Assembly: GCF_003323745.1 (NCBI RefSeq) | Contig: NZ_QOIL01000018.1 | Span: 124,001 to 188,000, forward strand | Source: Sphaerisporangium album | GTDB taxonomy: Bacteria > Actinomycetota > Actinomycetes > Streptosporangiales > Streptosporangiaceae | Reading direction: 5' to 3' | Length of the DNA: 64,000 nucleotides | Part shown: positions 36,702-45,747 of the stretch, one piece after another | Position numbering within the stretch: position 1 is the first letter of the stretch | Layout of the letters: every line of letters begins with the position of its first letter | Notes under the pieces: generated by a model | What the model was told of the DNA's origin: nothing | Databases searched by the model: none | What the model saw: only the letters and a program-made list of their open reading frames with translations | Position numbers and translations under genes: made by a program

Positions 36702-38915
36702 TCAGTCCTGGCGTAGGCGGTGAGTGAGGCCGGTGTGGCGGCGCCCGGCGCCGCGGGTGCGCACGGCCTGGCCCAGGGCGCGGCGGGAACCGACCAGCAC
36801 CACCAGCTTCTTGGCGCGCGTCACGGCCGTGTAGAGCAGGTTGCGCTGCAGCATCATCCACGCGCTGGTGGACAGAGGGATCACCACGGCCGGGTACTCG
36901 CTCCCCTGAGAGCGGTGGATGGAGACGGCGTAGGCGTGGGCCAGCTCGTCCAGCTCGTCGAAGGCGTACTCCACGCTCTCGTCCTCGTCGGTGAGTACGG
37001 TGAGCTTGCTCTCCTCCGGGCGCAGGTCGGTGACCACCCCGACGGTGCCGTTGAACACCCCGGCCACGCCCTTGTCGTAGTTGTTGCGCAGCTGGGTGAC
37101 CTTGTCGCCGATCCGGAACACCCGCCCGCCGACGCGCCGTTCGGGCATGCCGTCCCGGGAGGGGGTGAGCGCCTCCTGCAGGGCGGTGTTGAGGTTGGCC
37201 GCCCCGGCCGCGCCGCGGTGCATCGGGGCGAGCACCTGCACGTCGCGGCGCGCGTTGAGGCCGAACCTGCGCGGGATGCGCCGGGCCACCACGTCGACGG
37301 TGAGCGCCGCGATCTCCTCGGGCTCCTCGCAGGGGAACAGGAAGAAGTCGGCCATTCCCTCCAGGACGGGGCTCAGGCCGGTGTTGATGCGGTGGGCGTT
37401 GACCACGACGCCGGACTGCTGGGCCTGGCGGAAGATCTGGGTCAGCCGCACCCGGGGGACGGCGTCGGCGGCGAGCAGGTCGCGCAGGACCTCCCCGGCT
37501 CCGACCGAGGGCAGCTGGTCCACGTCACCGACGAACAGCAGGTGGGCGCCGGAGGGCACGGCCTTGACCAGCTTGTTGGCCAGCAGCAGGTCCAGCATGG
37601 ACGCCTCGTCGACGACCAGCAGGTCGGCGTCCAGGGGGTTCTCGCGGTCGAAGGTGGCCTCCCCGCCGGGGCGCAACTGCAGCAGCCGGTGGACGGTGGT
37701 GGCCTCGTGCCCGGTCAGCTCGGCCAGGCGCTTGGCGGCCCTGCCCGTGGGGGCGGCCAGGATGACCTTGGCCTTCTTGGCGCGGGCCAGCGCGACGATG
37801 GAGCGCACGGTGAAGCTCTTGCCGCAGCCCGGCCCGCCGGTCAGGACGGCCATCTTGGCGGTCAGGGCCAGCCTTACCGCGTCGGCCTGCTCGGGGGCGA
37901 GCTCGGAGCCGGTCTGCTTGCGCAGCCAGCCGAAGGCGGCCTCCCAGTCGACGGCGGCGAAGGCCTTGAGGCGGTCGTGGCCGGAGTCCAGCAGGCGGCG
38001 CAGCCCGCCGGCCAGCGCCTGCTCGGCGCGGTGGAAGGGCGGCAGGTAGACCGCCGGAACCGGGCCCTCGGCGGCGGGGACCTCCTCGCGGACCACGCCC
38101 TCGGCGGCGACCAGCTCCTCCAGGCAGCTCGCCACCAGGTCGGGGCCGACCTCCAGGATCTTGACGGCGTCGCCGATCAGGTTCGGGGCGGGCAGGAAGC
38201 AGTGGCCGGCGTCCGCGCCCTGCGACAGGGTGTAGCGCAGGCCGGCCTTGACCCGCTCGGGGCTGTCGTGCGGAATGCCGACGGCCTGGGCGATGGTGTC
38301 GGCGGTCTTGAAGCCGATGCCCCACACATCGTCGGCCAGGCGGTAGGGCTCGGTCTTGACGACGGTGATGGAGGTGTCCCCGTACTGCTTGAAGATGCGC
38401 ACCGCGATCGAGGTGGACACCCCGACGCTCTGCAGGAAGATCATCACCTCTTTGATGATCTTCTGTTCCTCCCAGGCCACGGCGATCATCTTGGTGCGCT
38501 TGGGGCCGAGGCCGGGGACCTCGACCAGGCGCTCGGGCGAGGTCTCGATGACGTCCAGCGTCGCGGTGCCGAAATGGCCGACGATGCGCTCGGCCATCTT
38601 CGGGCCGATGCCCTTGACCAGCCCCGATCCCAGGTAGCGCTGGATGCCCTGCACGGTGGCCGGCAGGACGGTGGAGTAGGACCACACCTCGAACTGCCTG
38701 CCGTACTTGGGGTGGGAGCTCCAGCGGCCGCGCAGGCACAGGCTCTCCCCCACCTGCGCGCCCAGCAACGGGCCGACCGCGGTGACCAGGTCGGCGCCGC
38801 CGCGCTCGGGCGCGACCCGGGCGATGGTGTACCCGGTCTCCTCGTTGGCGTAGGTGATGCGCTCCAGGACTCCTTGAAAACTCGCACCAGGGGGACCATC
38901 TGATCCAGCGGTCAC
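36702..38915 (-). CDS. recD2: RecD2-type DNA helicase (SF1, RecD-like)
   Basis: 5'-3' DNA helicase. 737 residues from the GTG at 38915, which has GGGAGAGAGGGG upstream (a TTG at 38945 would add 10). N-terminal OB-like and helix-hairpin-helix repeats (SGLVKGIGPKMAERIVGHFG, VPGLGPKRTKMIAVAWEEQ). The helicase core has GGPGCGKSFT, DEASMLDLLL, GDVDQLPSVGAGEVLRDLL and the C-terminal YAVSIHRSQGSEYPAVV with LLYTAVTRAKKLVVLVG. No RecB/C partners nearby, as usual for RecD2. Confidence 0.93.
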   Translation of the reverse strand: MTAGSDGPPGASFQGVLERITYANEETGYTIARVAPERGGADLVTAVGPLLGAQVGESLCLRGRWSSHPKYGRQFEVWSYSTVLPATVQGIQRYLGSGLVKGIGPKMAERIVGHFGTATLDVIETSPERLVEVPGLGPKRTKMIAVAWEEQKIIKEVMIFLQSVGVSTSIAVRIFKQYGDTSITVVKTEPYRLADDVWGIGFKTADTIAQAVGIPHDSPERVKAGLRYTLSQGADAGHCFLPAPNLIGDAVKILEVGPDLVASCLEELVAAEGVVREEVPAAEGPVPAVYLPPFHRAEQALAGGLRRLLDSGHDRLKAFAAVDWEAAFGWLRKQTGSELAPEQADAVRLALTAKMAVLTGGPGCGKSFTVRSIVALARAKKAKVILAAPTGRAAKRLAELTGHEATTVHRLLQLRPGGEATFDRENPLDADLLVVDEASMLDLLLANKLVKAVPSGAHLLFVGDVDQLPSVGAGEVLRDLLAADAVPRVRLTQIFRQAQQSGVVVNAHRINTGLSPVLEGMADFFLFPCEEPEEIAALTVDVVARRIPRRFGLNARRDVQVLAPMHRGAAGAANLNTALQEALTPSRDGMPERRVGGRVFRIGDKVTQLRNNYDKGVAGVFNGTVGVVTDLRPEESKLTVLTDEDESVEYAFDELDELAHAYAVSIHRSQGSEYPAVVIPLSTSAWMMLQRNLLYTAVTRAKKLVVLVGSRRALGQAVRTRGAGRRHTGLTHRLRQD

Positions 38916-38955
38916 CGAACCCCTCTCTCCCAGCCCTTTCGCCAAGGTTAGAGCA

Positions 38956-38971
38956 GTTCGACTCTGTTCGA
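38956..38971 (-). promoter_or_regulatory. Direct repeat of SOS-box half-sites upstream of recD2
   Basis: GTTCGA-N4-GTTCGA on the plus strand. The spacing equals that of a LexA box, but the halves are direct rather than inverted. It is 41 bp before the recD2 GTG. Confidence 0.35.
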
Positions 38972-39106
38972 GAGATCATTGTCTGGGGCGCCTCTGACCC
39001 GTCTGACGCGTCGTCGCTCGATTGTTGTGTGATAACCCGCACTTAGGCTTTGATCCGTGCCCGGGTGCTCCCACGGTCCCCACGCCGCGCGGCTGCCGTG
39101 TCGGGG

Positions 39107-39189
39107 AAGGAACCGGTGTTCACCCACAGCGCCCCGGTCGGCTACGTCACCAGCGCCGGCTTCGGCTGCAGCGGCCCGGTGAACGGCTC
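39107..39189 (+). pseudogene. Remnant of a GCV_T C-terminal barrel
   Basis: Frame EPVFTHSAPVGYVTSAGFG has strong GC3 and resembles the C-terminal domain of glycine-cleavage T / dimethylglycine oxidase proteins (GxPVGxVTSxGxG). Only about 28 codons remain, without start or stop. Confidence 0.45.
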
Positions 39190-39237
39190 GATCGCGTCAC
39201 GGGCGAGGTCGCCGGGGACGCGCAGCGCGTGGTGGCG

Positions 39238-39319
39238 GGCCGGGGCCGCCGGTGGTGAGGAACTCCAGGCACAGCGCGCCCGGGGCGAACCGGTGGATGG
39301 CGCCCTCCGGGGAGCGCAT
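39238..39319 (-). pseudogene. Remnant of an ABATE/CGNR-domain protein N-terminus
   Basis: From the ATG at 39319: MRSPEGAIHRF then APGALCLEFLTTGGPG, the start of ABATE/CGNR zinc-finger regulators (FDPGALCLELLxTGG). The frame degenerates after about 27 codons, with possible continuation in another frame (GDLARDAIEP). The zinc finger is absent. Confidence 0.5.
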
Positions 39320-39337
39320 CGTCAGACCATCCGCCAC

Positions 39338-39358
39338 GTAACCCGCCTGGGTGGTTAC
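39338..39358. promoter_or_regulatory. Palindrome GTAACC-N9-GGTTAC
   Basis: It lies just upstream of the ABATE remnant start and about 100 bp before the beta-lactamase-fold gene. A possible operator of either. Confidence 0.4.
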
Positions 39359-39461
39359 GCCGGTGGCAGCGTCCCCGCGCGGGGGCGAGCGCGAGAGAAG
39401 ATCCCCGCTAGTGTGGCAGGGTTGCCGGCGAGCGGCGTACGGATGACGGGGAGGCGGCCGG

Positions 39462-40814
39462 ATGGCGGCGGTTCTGGAGGCCACGGCGCGCGCGCTGCTG
39501 CGGCGCGTGGCGATCGAGCAGTCCGAGGCGCGGGCGCCCTCGCTCGCCGTCACGATCGTCCGCGACGGCGAGCCGGCCTGGTTCGCGGCCCGGGGCACGG
39601 TCGAGGGCGCCGTCCCGACGCCCGCGACCCAGTACCGCATCGGGTCGATCACCAAGACCCTGGTCGCCGTCATGGTGATGCGCCTGCGCGACGAGGGCGC
39701 GCTCGACCTCAACGACCCGATCGGCAAGCACGTGCCCTCCGCCCCCGTGGGCGAGGTCACCGTGGCCCAGCTGCTCGCCCACACCGGCGGCCTCACCGCC
39801 GAGCCCCCCGGCCCCTGGTGGGAACGCACCCCCGGCGTGCCGGTCGAGGCCCTGACCGGCGCCCTCACCGACGAGTCCGCGCGCCACCGGCCCGGCCGCA
39901 GGTTCCACTACTCCAACGTCGGCTTCGCCCTGCTCGGCGAGCTGGTCGCCCGCCACCGCGGCACCGGCTGGGACCAGGCCGTGGCATCCGAGATCCTTCG
40001 GCCGCTCGGCATGCAGGACACGACCACCCGCCCGCGCGAGCCGCACGCGCGCGGCTACGCCGTCCACCCCTTCGCCGACGTGCTGCTGCCCGAGCCCGAG
40101 CACGACGCGGTGGCCATGGCCCCGGCGGGGCAGCTGTGGTCCACCCCGGCCGACCTGGCCCGCTGGGCGGCGTTCCTGTCCGGCGGCGACGAGCGCGTCC
40201 TGCGCCCGGCCACGCTGGCCGAGATGCGCGAGCCCGCCATCGTCGAGGACGGCGACGCCTGGACCGGCGGCTACGGCCTCGGCGTCCAGTTGCTGCGCCA
40301 CCGGGGGCGGCGCCTGGTCGGGCACGGCGGGTCGATGCCGGGCTTCCTGGCCGTGGTGTGGGCCGACCCGGCCGACCGCACCGGCGTGCTGTGCATGGCC
40401 AACACCACCTCGGGGCTGCGCGGATCGGTCGCCACCGACCTGCTGGACATCCTGGACACCCACGAGCCCGCCATCCCCGCCGAGTGGGCGCCCGCCCCCG
40501 CCGACCCGGACCTGCTGGAGCTCACCGGCCCCTGGTACTGGGGCCCGGCCGCCTACGTACTGCGCCTGCTGCCGGGCCGCGACGTCGCCCTCACCCCGCT
40601 CGGCCACCCCGGCCGGGCCTCCCGCTTCGCCGCCCAGGCCGACGGCACCTGGCTCGGGCTGGACGGCTACTACGCCGGGGAGGTCATGCGCCTGGTGCGC
40701 CGCCCCGACGGCTCGGTCAGCCACCTGGACCTGAACACCTTCATCTTCACCCGCCTCCCCTACGACCCCGCCGCCCCGGTCCCCGGAGGCGTGGAGGACC
40801 CGGGCTGGCGCTGA
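39462..40814 (+). CDS. Serine beta-lactamase-fold hydrolase (class C / esterase type)
   Basis: 450 residues. Catalytic SxxK as IGSITKTLVAVM (about 65), YxN as HYSNVGFALLGE, HGG in VGHGGSMPGF. A C-terminal lipocalin-like segment (ELTGPWYWGPAAYVLRLLP) follows, as in many actinomycete esterase-type members. No signal peptide, so it is probably a cytoplasmic esterase or peptidase rather than a drug-resistance beta-lactamase. Confidence 0.9.
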   Translation: MAAVLEATARALLRRVAIEQSEARAPSLAVTIVRDGEPAWFAARGTVEGAVPTPATQYRIGSITKTLVAVMVMRLRDEGALDLNDPIGKHVPSAPVGEVTVAQLLAHTGGLTAEPPGPWWERTPGVPVEALTGALTDESARHRPGRRFHYSNVGFALLGELVARHRGTGWDQAVASEILRPLGMQDTTTRPREPHARGYAVHPFADVLLPEPEHDAVAMAPAGQLWSTPADLARWAAFLSGGDERVLRPATLAEMREPAIVEDGDAWTGGYGLGVQLLRHRGRRLVGHGGSMPGFLAVVWADPADRTGVLCMANTTSGLRGSVATDLLDILDTHEPAIPAEWAPAPADPDLLELTGPWYWGPAAYVLRLLPGRDVALTPLGHPGRASRFAAQADGTWLGLDGYYAGEVMRLVRRPDGSVSHLDLNTFIFTRLPYDPAAPVPGGVEDPGWR

Positions 40815-41108
40815 CCCGGCGGTTCCTTCGGTGTGGTGCACGTCGAAGGAGCCGGCGGATCAGTGGTTCACGACCTCGGCCTGCGCGTGACCTCCGGCGT
40901 TTCGACCCTGTGGACCGTCGATCCCGACAGGCGGCCTCATAGGCGCGCGACCACCACGGGCGTCGCGTCGCCGCACCCGCGTCCCCGGGGTGCAGTACAT
41001 TCTGGTGGTCCGGGGAAGGGGCGTGGAGCGGCGGGGGTCAGCGTGACTTCGAGGGAGACGGCCGAGCACCGGCGGGGCCGGGACCCCGGCCCGAGCGGCG
41101 GTCCGGCG

Positions 41109-42359
41109 ATGAGCACCGGCACGGCGGTCGAGGAGCTGCTGCGGGAGCTGGCGCCGCAGGTGCTCGGCGCGCTCATCCGCCGCCACGGGCACTTCGACAC
41201 CGCCGAGGACGCCGTCCAGGAGGCGCTGCTGGCCGCCGCCCTGCAATGGCCCGGCCAGGGCGTGCCCGACAGTCCCAGGGCCTGGCTGATCACCGTCGCC
41301 TCGCGCAGGCTCACCGACCAGTGGCGCAGCGACCAGGCCCGCCGCGTGCGCGAGGTCACCGTCGCCGCCATGACCCCGCCGCAGGACGCCCCGGCCCCCG
41401 GCGACGAAGCGCCCGGCGAGGACGACACCCTGACCCTGCTGTTCCTGTGCTGCCACCCCGCGCTGACCGCCGCCTCGCAGATCGCGCTCACGCTGCGCGC
41501 CGTCGGCGGCCTGACCACCGCGCAGATCGCCCGCGCCTTCATGGCGCCCGAGGCGACCATGGCCCAGCGCATCAGCAGGGCCAAGCAGCGGATCAAGGCC
41601 ACAGGCATCCCGTTCGGCATGCCGCCCGAGCAGGAGCGGGCCACGCGGCTGGCCGTGGTGCTGCACGTGCTGTACCTGATCTTCAACGAGGGGTACACCG
41701 CGAGCTCGGGCCCCGACCTGCAGCGCGTGGAGCTGACGGCCGAGGCGATCCGGCTGGCCCGCGCGGTGCGCCGCCTGCTGCCCGCCGACGGCGAGGTGGC
41801 GGGGTTGCTGGCGCTGATGCTGCTGACCGACGCGCGGCGCGCGGCGCGTACCGGGCCGGACGGCGCGCTGATCCCGCTGGCCGAGCAGGACCGCTCCCGG
41901 TGGAACCGCGCCCACATCGCCGAGGGCGTGACGCTCATCACCGAGGCGCTGTCGAGCGCGCCGCTCGGCCCCTACCAGCTCCAGGCGGCCATCGCCGCGG
42001 TGCACGCCGAGGCGCCGCGCGCGCAGGACACCGACTGGGCGCAGATCCTGGAGCTGTACCGGCTGCTGTCCCAGGTGGAGCCCAATCCGGTGGTCACCCT
42101 CAACCACGCGGTGGCGGCGGCGATGGTGGGCGGGCCCCGCGCGGGGCTGGACCTGCTGGCCGGGCTGGAGCGGGACGAGCGGATGGCGGGCTCCCACCGG
42201 CTGGAGGCGGTGCGCGCCCACCTGCTGGAGATGGCCGGTGACCTGGAGGCCGCCCGCGCGCACTACCGTACGGCGGCCCGTCACACCACGAGCCTGCCCG
42301 AGCAGCGCTACCTGGAGTCCCGCGCCGCCCGCCTGACCCCCCAGGCGCGCCCCTCCTGA
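41109..42359 (+). CDS. ECF42-like RNA polymerase sigma factor with C-terminal TPR-like extension
   Basis: About 416 residues from the ATG at 41109 (a GTG at 41043 with a GGGGG site would add 22). Sigma2: FDTAEDAVQEALLAAALQWP and PRAWLITVASRRLTDQWR. Sigma4: LTTAQIARAFMAPEATMAQRISRAKQRI. The long C-terminal domain (LHVLYLIFNEGYTASSG, VVTLNHAVAAAMVGGP) is the ECF42 hallmark. These sigmas usually sit next to a DGPF/YCII gene; none is seen here and no anti-sigma factor is present. Confidence 0.9.
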   Translation: MSTGTAVEELLRELAPQVLGALIRRHGHFDTAEDAVQEALLAAALQWPGQGVPDSPRAWLITVASRRLTDQWRSDQARRVREVTVAAMTPPQDAPAPGDEAPGEDDTLTLLFLCCHPALTAASQIALTLRAVGGLTTAQIARAFMAPEATMAQRISRAKQRIKATGIPFGMPPEQERATRLAVVLHVLYLIFNEGYTASSGPDLQRVELTAEAIRLARAVRRLLPADGEVAGLLALMLLTDARRAARTGPDGALIPLAEQDRSRWNRAHIAEGVTLITEALSSAPLGPYQLQAAIAAVHAEAPRAQDTDWAQILELYRLLSQVEPNPVVTLNHAVAAAMVGGPRAGLDLLAGLERDERMAGSHRLEAVRAHLLEMAGDLEAARAHYRTAARHTTSLPEQRYLESRAARLTPQARPS

Positions 42360-43007
42360 GCCGGCCCGCCACGCGAGCGCCGGGACGGGCGGCGGCGCGC
42401 CCGGGTTCGCGGTGACGCAGGTGACGCGCCTGATCGGGTGACCTGGGTGAGAGGTCAGAAGTCCATCTCGCCGGAGGGGCCGGCGGCCGGGGCCCTGTTC
42501 CTGTCGGGCCTTTCGGCGATCCGGCGGTGGTGGGACCGCGCCGCCACGCCATGGCCGTCGACGTGGTCCATGACGTGGCCGCCACCGGACCTGGGCGGTT
42601 CACGACGACATGGCCACGAGCTGAGACCGGTTGCCCTGGCGTGTTTCCTGGCATTAGGGTTTGTTTTGTGACTGCCGGGTCGGCCATGGGCCATAAGCGA
42701 GTGAGGCACCCGGCCACGGCGTGAGCGCCGGGCGGGCCAGAGGTCCGCCTTTCGTATTCTCCGCGCATTCTCCGTGACCGCTCGTGTTCACGATGGCGCG
42801 TCGCCGCCGAGGTCGCGGCCCCGGTGAGTTCCCGTGCGGACGGCGAACCGTCCGTTCCTCACGGATGTCCCGGCGCGGCGCCTCCCGCATTTCCGTACCG
42901 CGGCGAAAAGCCGTTTCACGATTCCATTCCGGCCGCCCGCGGGGCGGCCATCTCGCCATGCCCGCGTACCGTTCGCGGCATCGTCATGCCTGGAGAAGAA
43001 ACACAGA
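42360..43007. other. 650 bp without a recognised gene
   Basis: A minus-strand frame ending at 42455 (HVDGHGVAARSHHRRIAERP then GPSGEMDF) has very high GC3 and may be a small or decayed gene, unrecognised. CATTAGGGTTT occurs at about 42651, shared with the L,D-transpeptidase promoter region. Confidence 0.4.
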
Positions 43008-43844
43008 ATGCCCAGCGATTTCAACCGGCAGATCATCGAGGAGTTCCGCGCCAACGGCGGACGGGTCGGGGGCCCGTTCGAGGGCGGGCGGCTGCTCCTG
43101 CTGACCACCACCGGAGCCCGGTCCGGACGGCCGCACACCACCCCGCTCGCCTACCTTCCCGACGGCGGCGAGCGGACACTGGTCATCGCCTCGGGCGGCG
43201 GAGCGCCCAAACACCCCGCCTGGTACCACAATCTGGTGGCCGACCCTCGCGTCACGGTGGAGTACGGCGTCTTCACCGTCGAGGCGCGGGCGATCGTGCT
43301 GGAAGGGGCCGAACGCGACCGCCTGTTCGCCCGCGCGGCCGAGGCCGACCCCGGGTGGACCGCCTACCAGGCCAAGACCACGCGCGTCCTGCCCGTGGTG
43401 GCCCTCCAGCAGGTCGCGGGCGGGCCGCCCCGGGCGACGTCGTTCGGCGCGGCCCTGAGGGCGATCCACGACGCGTTCCGGCGGGAGCTCGCCGTGGTCC
43501 GCGCGGAGGTCGCCCGCTCGGGTCCGGGGCTCGCCGCCCAGTTGCGGGTGAACTGCCTGACCGTCTGCCAAGGGCTGCACCACCACCACGTCGGCGAGGA
43601 CACCGGCATCTTCCCCCACGTGGCCGGGCTGCGCCCCGACCTGGCCCCGGTGCTGGAGCGCCTGCGCGCCGAGCACGAGAAGGTCGCGGTGCTGCTGGAG
43701 GAGCTGCGGCAGGCCGTCACCGGGCCGGACGCGGGCTCGGCGGGAGTGCTCGCCCAGGTCGAGCGGCTCATCGACGAGCTGGAAGCGCACCTGGCCTACG
43801 AGGAGGAGCAGCTCATCCCGGTCCTGGACGCGCAGGCCCCCTGA
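43008..43844 (+). CDS. Deazaflavin-dependent reductase (DDN type) fused to a hemerythrin HHE domain
   Basis: 278 residues from the ATG at 43008 (GGAGAAG site). N-terminal F420/DDN-like split-barrel (about 1-130): LLLLTTTGARSGRPHTTPLAY and HPAWYHNLVADPRVTVE. C-terminal HHE four-helix domain (about 150-270) with iron ligands in VCQGLHHHHVGEDTGIFPHV, LRAEHEKV and LAYEEEQLIPVL. Suggests a flavin/F420 redox enzyme coupled to an oxygen- or NO-sensing diiron domain (inference). Its 3' end overlaps the convergent MerR gene by 32 bp. Confidence 0.88.
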   Translation: MPSDFNRQIIEEFRANGGRVGGPFEGGRLLLLTTTGARSGRPHTTPLAYLPDGGERTLVIASGGGAPKHPAWYHNLVADPRVTVEYGVFTVEARAIVLEGAERDRLFARAAEADPGWTAYQAKTTRVLPVVALQQVAGGPPRATSFGAALRAIHDAFRRELAVVRAEVARSGPGLAAQLRVNCLTVCQGLHHHHVGEDTGIFPHVAGLRPDLAPVLERLRAEHEKVAVLLEELRQAVTGPDAGSAGVLAQVERLIDELEAHLAYEEEQLIPVLDAQAP

Positions 43845-44622
43845 CCTGCGCACTCCTGACGGTGGCCTCCCTGCCGGCGGGCTCTGTGCCGGGGGGCCGG
43901 GCGGCCAGGGAGGCGAGGTAGTCGTTCAGGCGGCCCGCGCCCTCCAGCATCGCCCTCGCCCGCCCGGTCAGCTCCGCCCGCCGCTGGGCGATGGCGGCGC
44001 GCAGCGCGTCGCTGCCGCCCGTGCGGCGCAGGCCGTCCAGGACGAGCCGGATCTGCGGGAACAGATAGCGGCCCTGCCGCAACATGATGATCATGCGGGC
44101 GTCCCGGACGTCGGCCGGCCCGAAGCGGCGGTACCCGGTGCCCGGCTCGCGTCTGGGGGCCAGCAGCCCGGCCGACTCCCAGACCCGCAGGGCCGACGTG
44201 CGCACCCCGAGGTGTGCGGCCACCTCGCCGATGCGCATGCCCGCCCGCGAGGATGCCGGGTCGCCCGGGTCCTGCACGGCGACGGCCTCCAGCGCCTCGC
44301 CGGTGGCCTGGAGCGCGCGGCGTTGCTCGTGCACCATGGCGTGAGCGGCGTCCACCAGGGCCAGCGCCGAAGGGAGGTCCCCCGCGTGCACCGCCTGCAT
44401 GATCGACCGGGCGGTGTCCCACCCGTAGCCGGCGGCCAGCGTCCGGTAGGTGAGCAGCGCGCCGCGGTGCCGCTCGTCGAACCTGCGATAGCCGGACGGC
44501 GTGCGCGGAGCGGGCGGCAGCACCCCCGCGTCGGCGTAGTTGCGGATCTGCTGGGTCGAGACGCCCACCAGCCGCGCCAGGTCGACCGGACGCAGCCCCG
44601 GCCCCCTCACCACAGCGTTCAC
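43813..44622 (-). CDS. MerR-family regulator with two MerR HTH domains
   Basis: 269 residues from the GTG at 44622. First HTH: LRPVDLARLVGVSTQQIRNY then PSGYRRF. Second HTH: MRIGEVAAHLGVRTSALRVW with GTGYRRFGPADV, about 125 residues later. The tail is a coiled region. Divergent from an ABC exporter and UvrA-like protein, so probably their drug-responsive activator. Confidence 0.88.
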   Translation of the reverse strand: MNAVVRGPGLRPVDLARLVGVSTQQIRNYADAGVLPPAPRTPSGYRRFDERHRGALLTYRTLAAGYGWDTARSIMQAVHAGDLPSALALVDAAHAMVHEQRRALQATGEALEAVAVQDPGDPASSRAGMRIGEVAAHLGVRTSALRVWESAGLLAPRREPGTGYRRFGPADVRDARMIIMLRQGRYLFPQIRLVLDGLRRTGGSDALRAAIAQRRAELTGRARAMLEGAGRLNDYLASLAARPPGTEPAGREATVRSAQVRGPARPGPG

Positions 44623-44696
44623 CGGCGAGTTGAGGGTTCTCGGTTCATCGGCCCAGCATAGACGGGCCAGCCAGGCAGGAAAGTCTTCACTCGGTA

Positions 44697-44716
44697 CTTC
44701 AATGAGAAACTTGAAG
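44697..44716 (+). promoter_or_regulatory. Inverted repeat before the ABC exporter
   Basis: CTTCAA-N8-TTGAAG immediately upstream of the ATG at 44719. Placement fits a MerR-type operator or leader hairpin for the divergent regulator. Confidence 0.45.
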
Positions 44717-44718
44717 GC

Positions 44719-45747
44719 ATGAATGCAGCCGCCAATGACGGCGAATCCCGAGATCCCGCTCGTCACATATCACCGCCGCACGCCGGGGACGTCCCCTCCG
44801 CGCCGGGTCCCCGTCCCGCCGCGCCGTCCGGAGCCGAACCGGTCATCGAGACCCGCGGTCTGCGCATGCGCTACGGCGCGAACGACGTGCTGCGCGGCGT
44901 CGACCTGCGCGTGCACCGCGGCGAGGTCCTGGCCCTGCTCGGGCCGAACGGCGCCGGAAAGACGACCACCATCGAGATCCTGGAAGGGTTCCGCAGGCGC
45001 TCGGCCGGAGAGGTCAGCGTGCTGGGCACCGACCCCGACCACGGGGACGAGGCCTGGCGCGCACGGCTGGGCGTCGTCCTGCAGTCCTGGCGAGACCACG
45101 GCAGGTGGCGGGCCGCGGAACTGCTCGACCACCTCGGCCTCTACTACGCCCCCTACGGCACGCCCGCACGTCCCCGTCCGTACGACACCGCCGAGCTGCT
45201 CGCCCTGGTCGGGCTCACCGGGCAGGCCGGCACCGTGATCGCCCGGCTGTCCGGCGGGCAGCGGCGCAGGCTGGACGTGGCCATCGGCCTGGTCGGCCGT
45301 CCGGACCTGCTGTTCCTGGACGAGCCGACCGTCGGTTTCGACCCGGTGGCGCGCCAGGACTTCCACGACCTGGTGCGCCGGCTGTCGGGCCTGGAGGACA
45401 CCGCGATCCTGCTCACCACCCACGACCTGGACGAGGCCGAGAAGCTGTCGGACCGCATCGTGCTCCTGGCGGGCGGCGAGATCGTCGCCGACGGCACCGC
45501 CGCCGAGCTGGCCGCCCGCTTCTCCGGCAAGGCCGAGGTCCGCTACAGCAGGGACGGGGAGTTCTTCACCGAGTCGGTGCAGGACGCCACCGGGTACGTG
45601 CGCGAGCTGTTCGCCCGCCACGGCGAGGCGATCGGCGATCTGGAGGTCCGCAGGGTGAGCCTCAGCGAGGTGTACCTGGCCATGGTGCGCGAGTTCGAGT
45701 CCGGGCAGCACCACGCGGCCCGCGAGCTGACCGGGGTGGGCGCGTGA
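44719..45747 (+). CDS. ABC transporter ATP-binding protein (drug exporter type)
   Basis: 342 residues. A 35-residue Pro/Ala-rich leader precedes the ATPase. Walker A GPNGAGKTT, signature LSGGQRRR, Walker B LLFLDEPTVGFD, H-loop TTHDLDEAEKL. The C-terminal extension resembles DrrA-like proteins. GTGA overlap with the permease gene. Confidence 0.92.
   Translation: MNAAANDGESRDPARHISPPHAGDVPSAPGPRPAAPSGAEPVIETRGLRMRYGANDVLRGVDLRVHRGEVLALLGPNGAGKTTTIEILEGFRRRSAGEVSVLGTDPDHGDEAWRARLGVVLQSWRDHGRWRAAELLDHLGLYYAPYGTPARPRPYDTAELLALVGLTGQAGTVIARLSGGQRRRLDVAIGLVGRPDLLFLDEPTVGFDPVARQDFHDLVRRLSGLEDTAILLTTHDLDEAEKLSDRIVLLAGGEIVADGTAAELAARFSGKAEVRYSRDGEFFTESVQDATGYVRELFARHGEAIGDLEVRRVSLSEVYLAMVREFESGQHHAARELTGVGA

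Noticed and set aside
39462-40814. True beta-lactamase conferring drug resistance
   Set aside because: SxxK/YxN/HGG fold is present, but no signal peptide and a lipocalin-like tail; an esterase-type protein is more likely.
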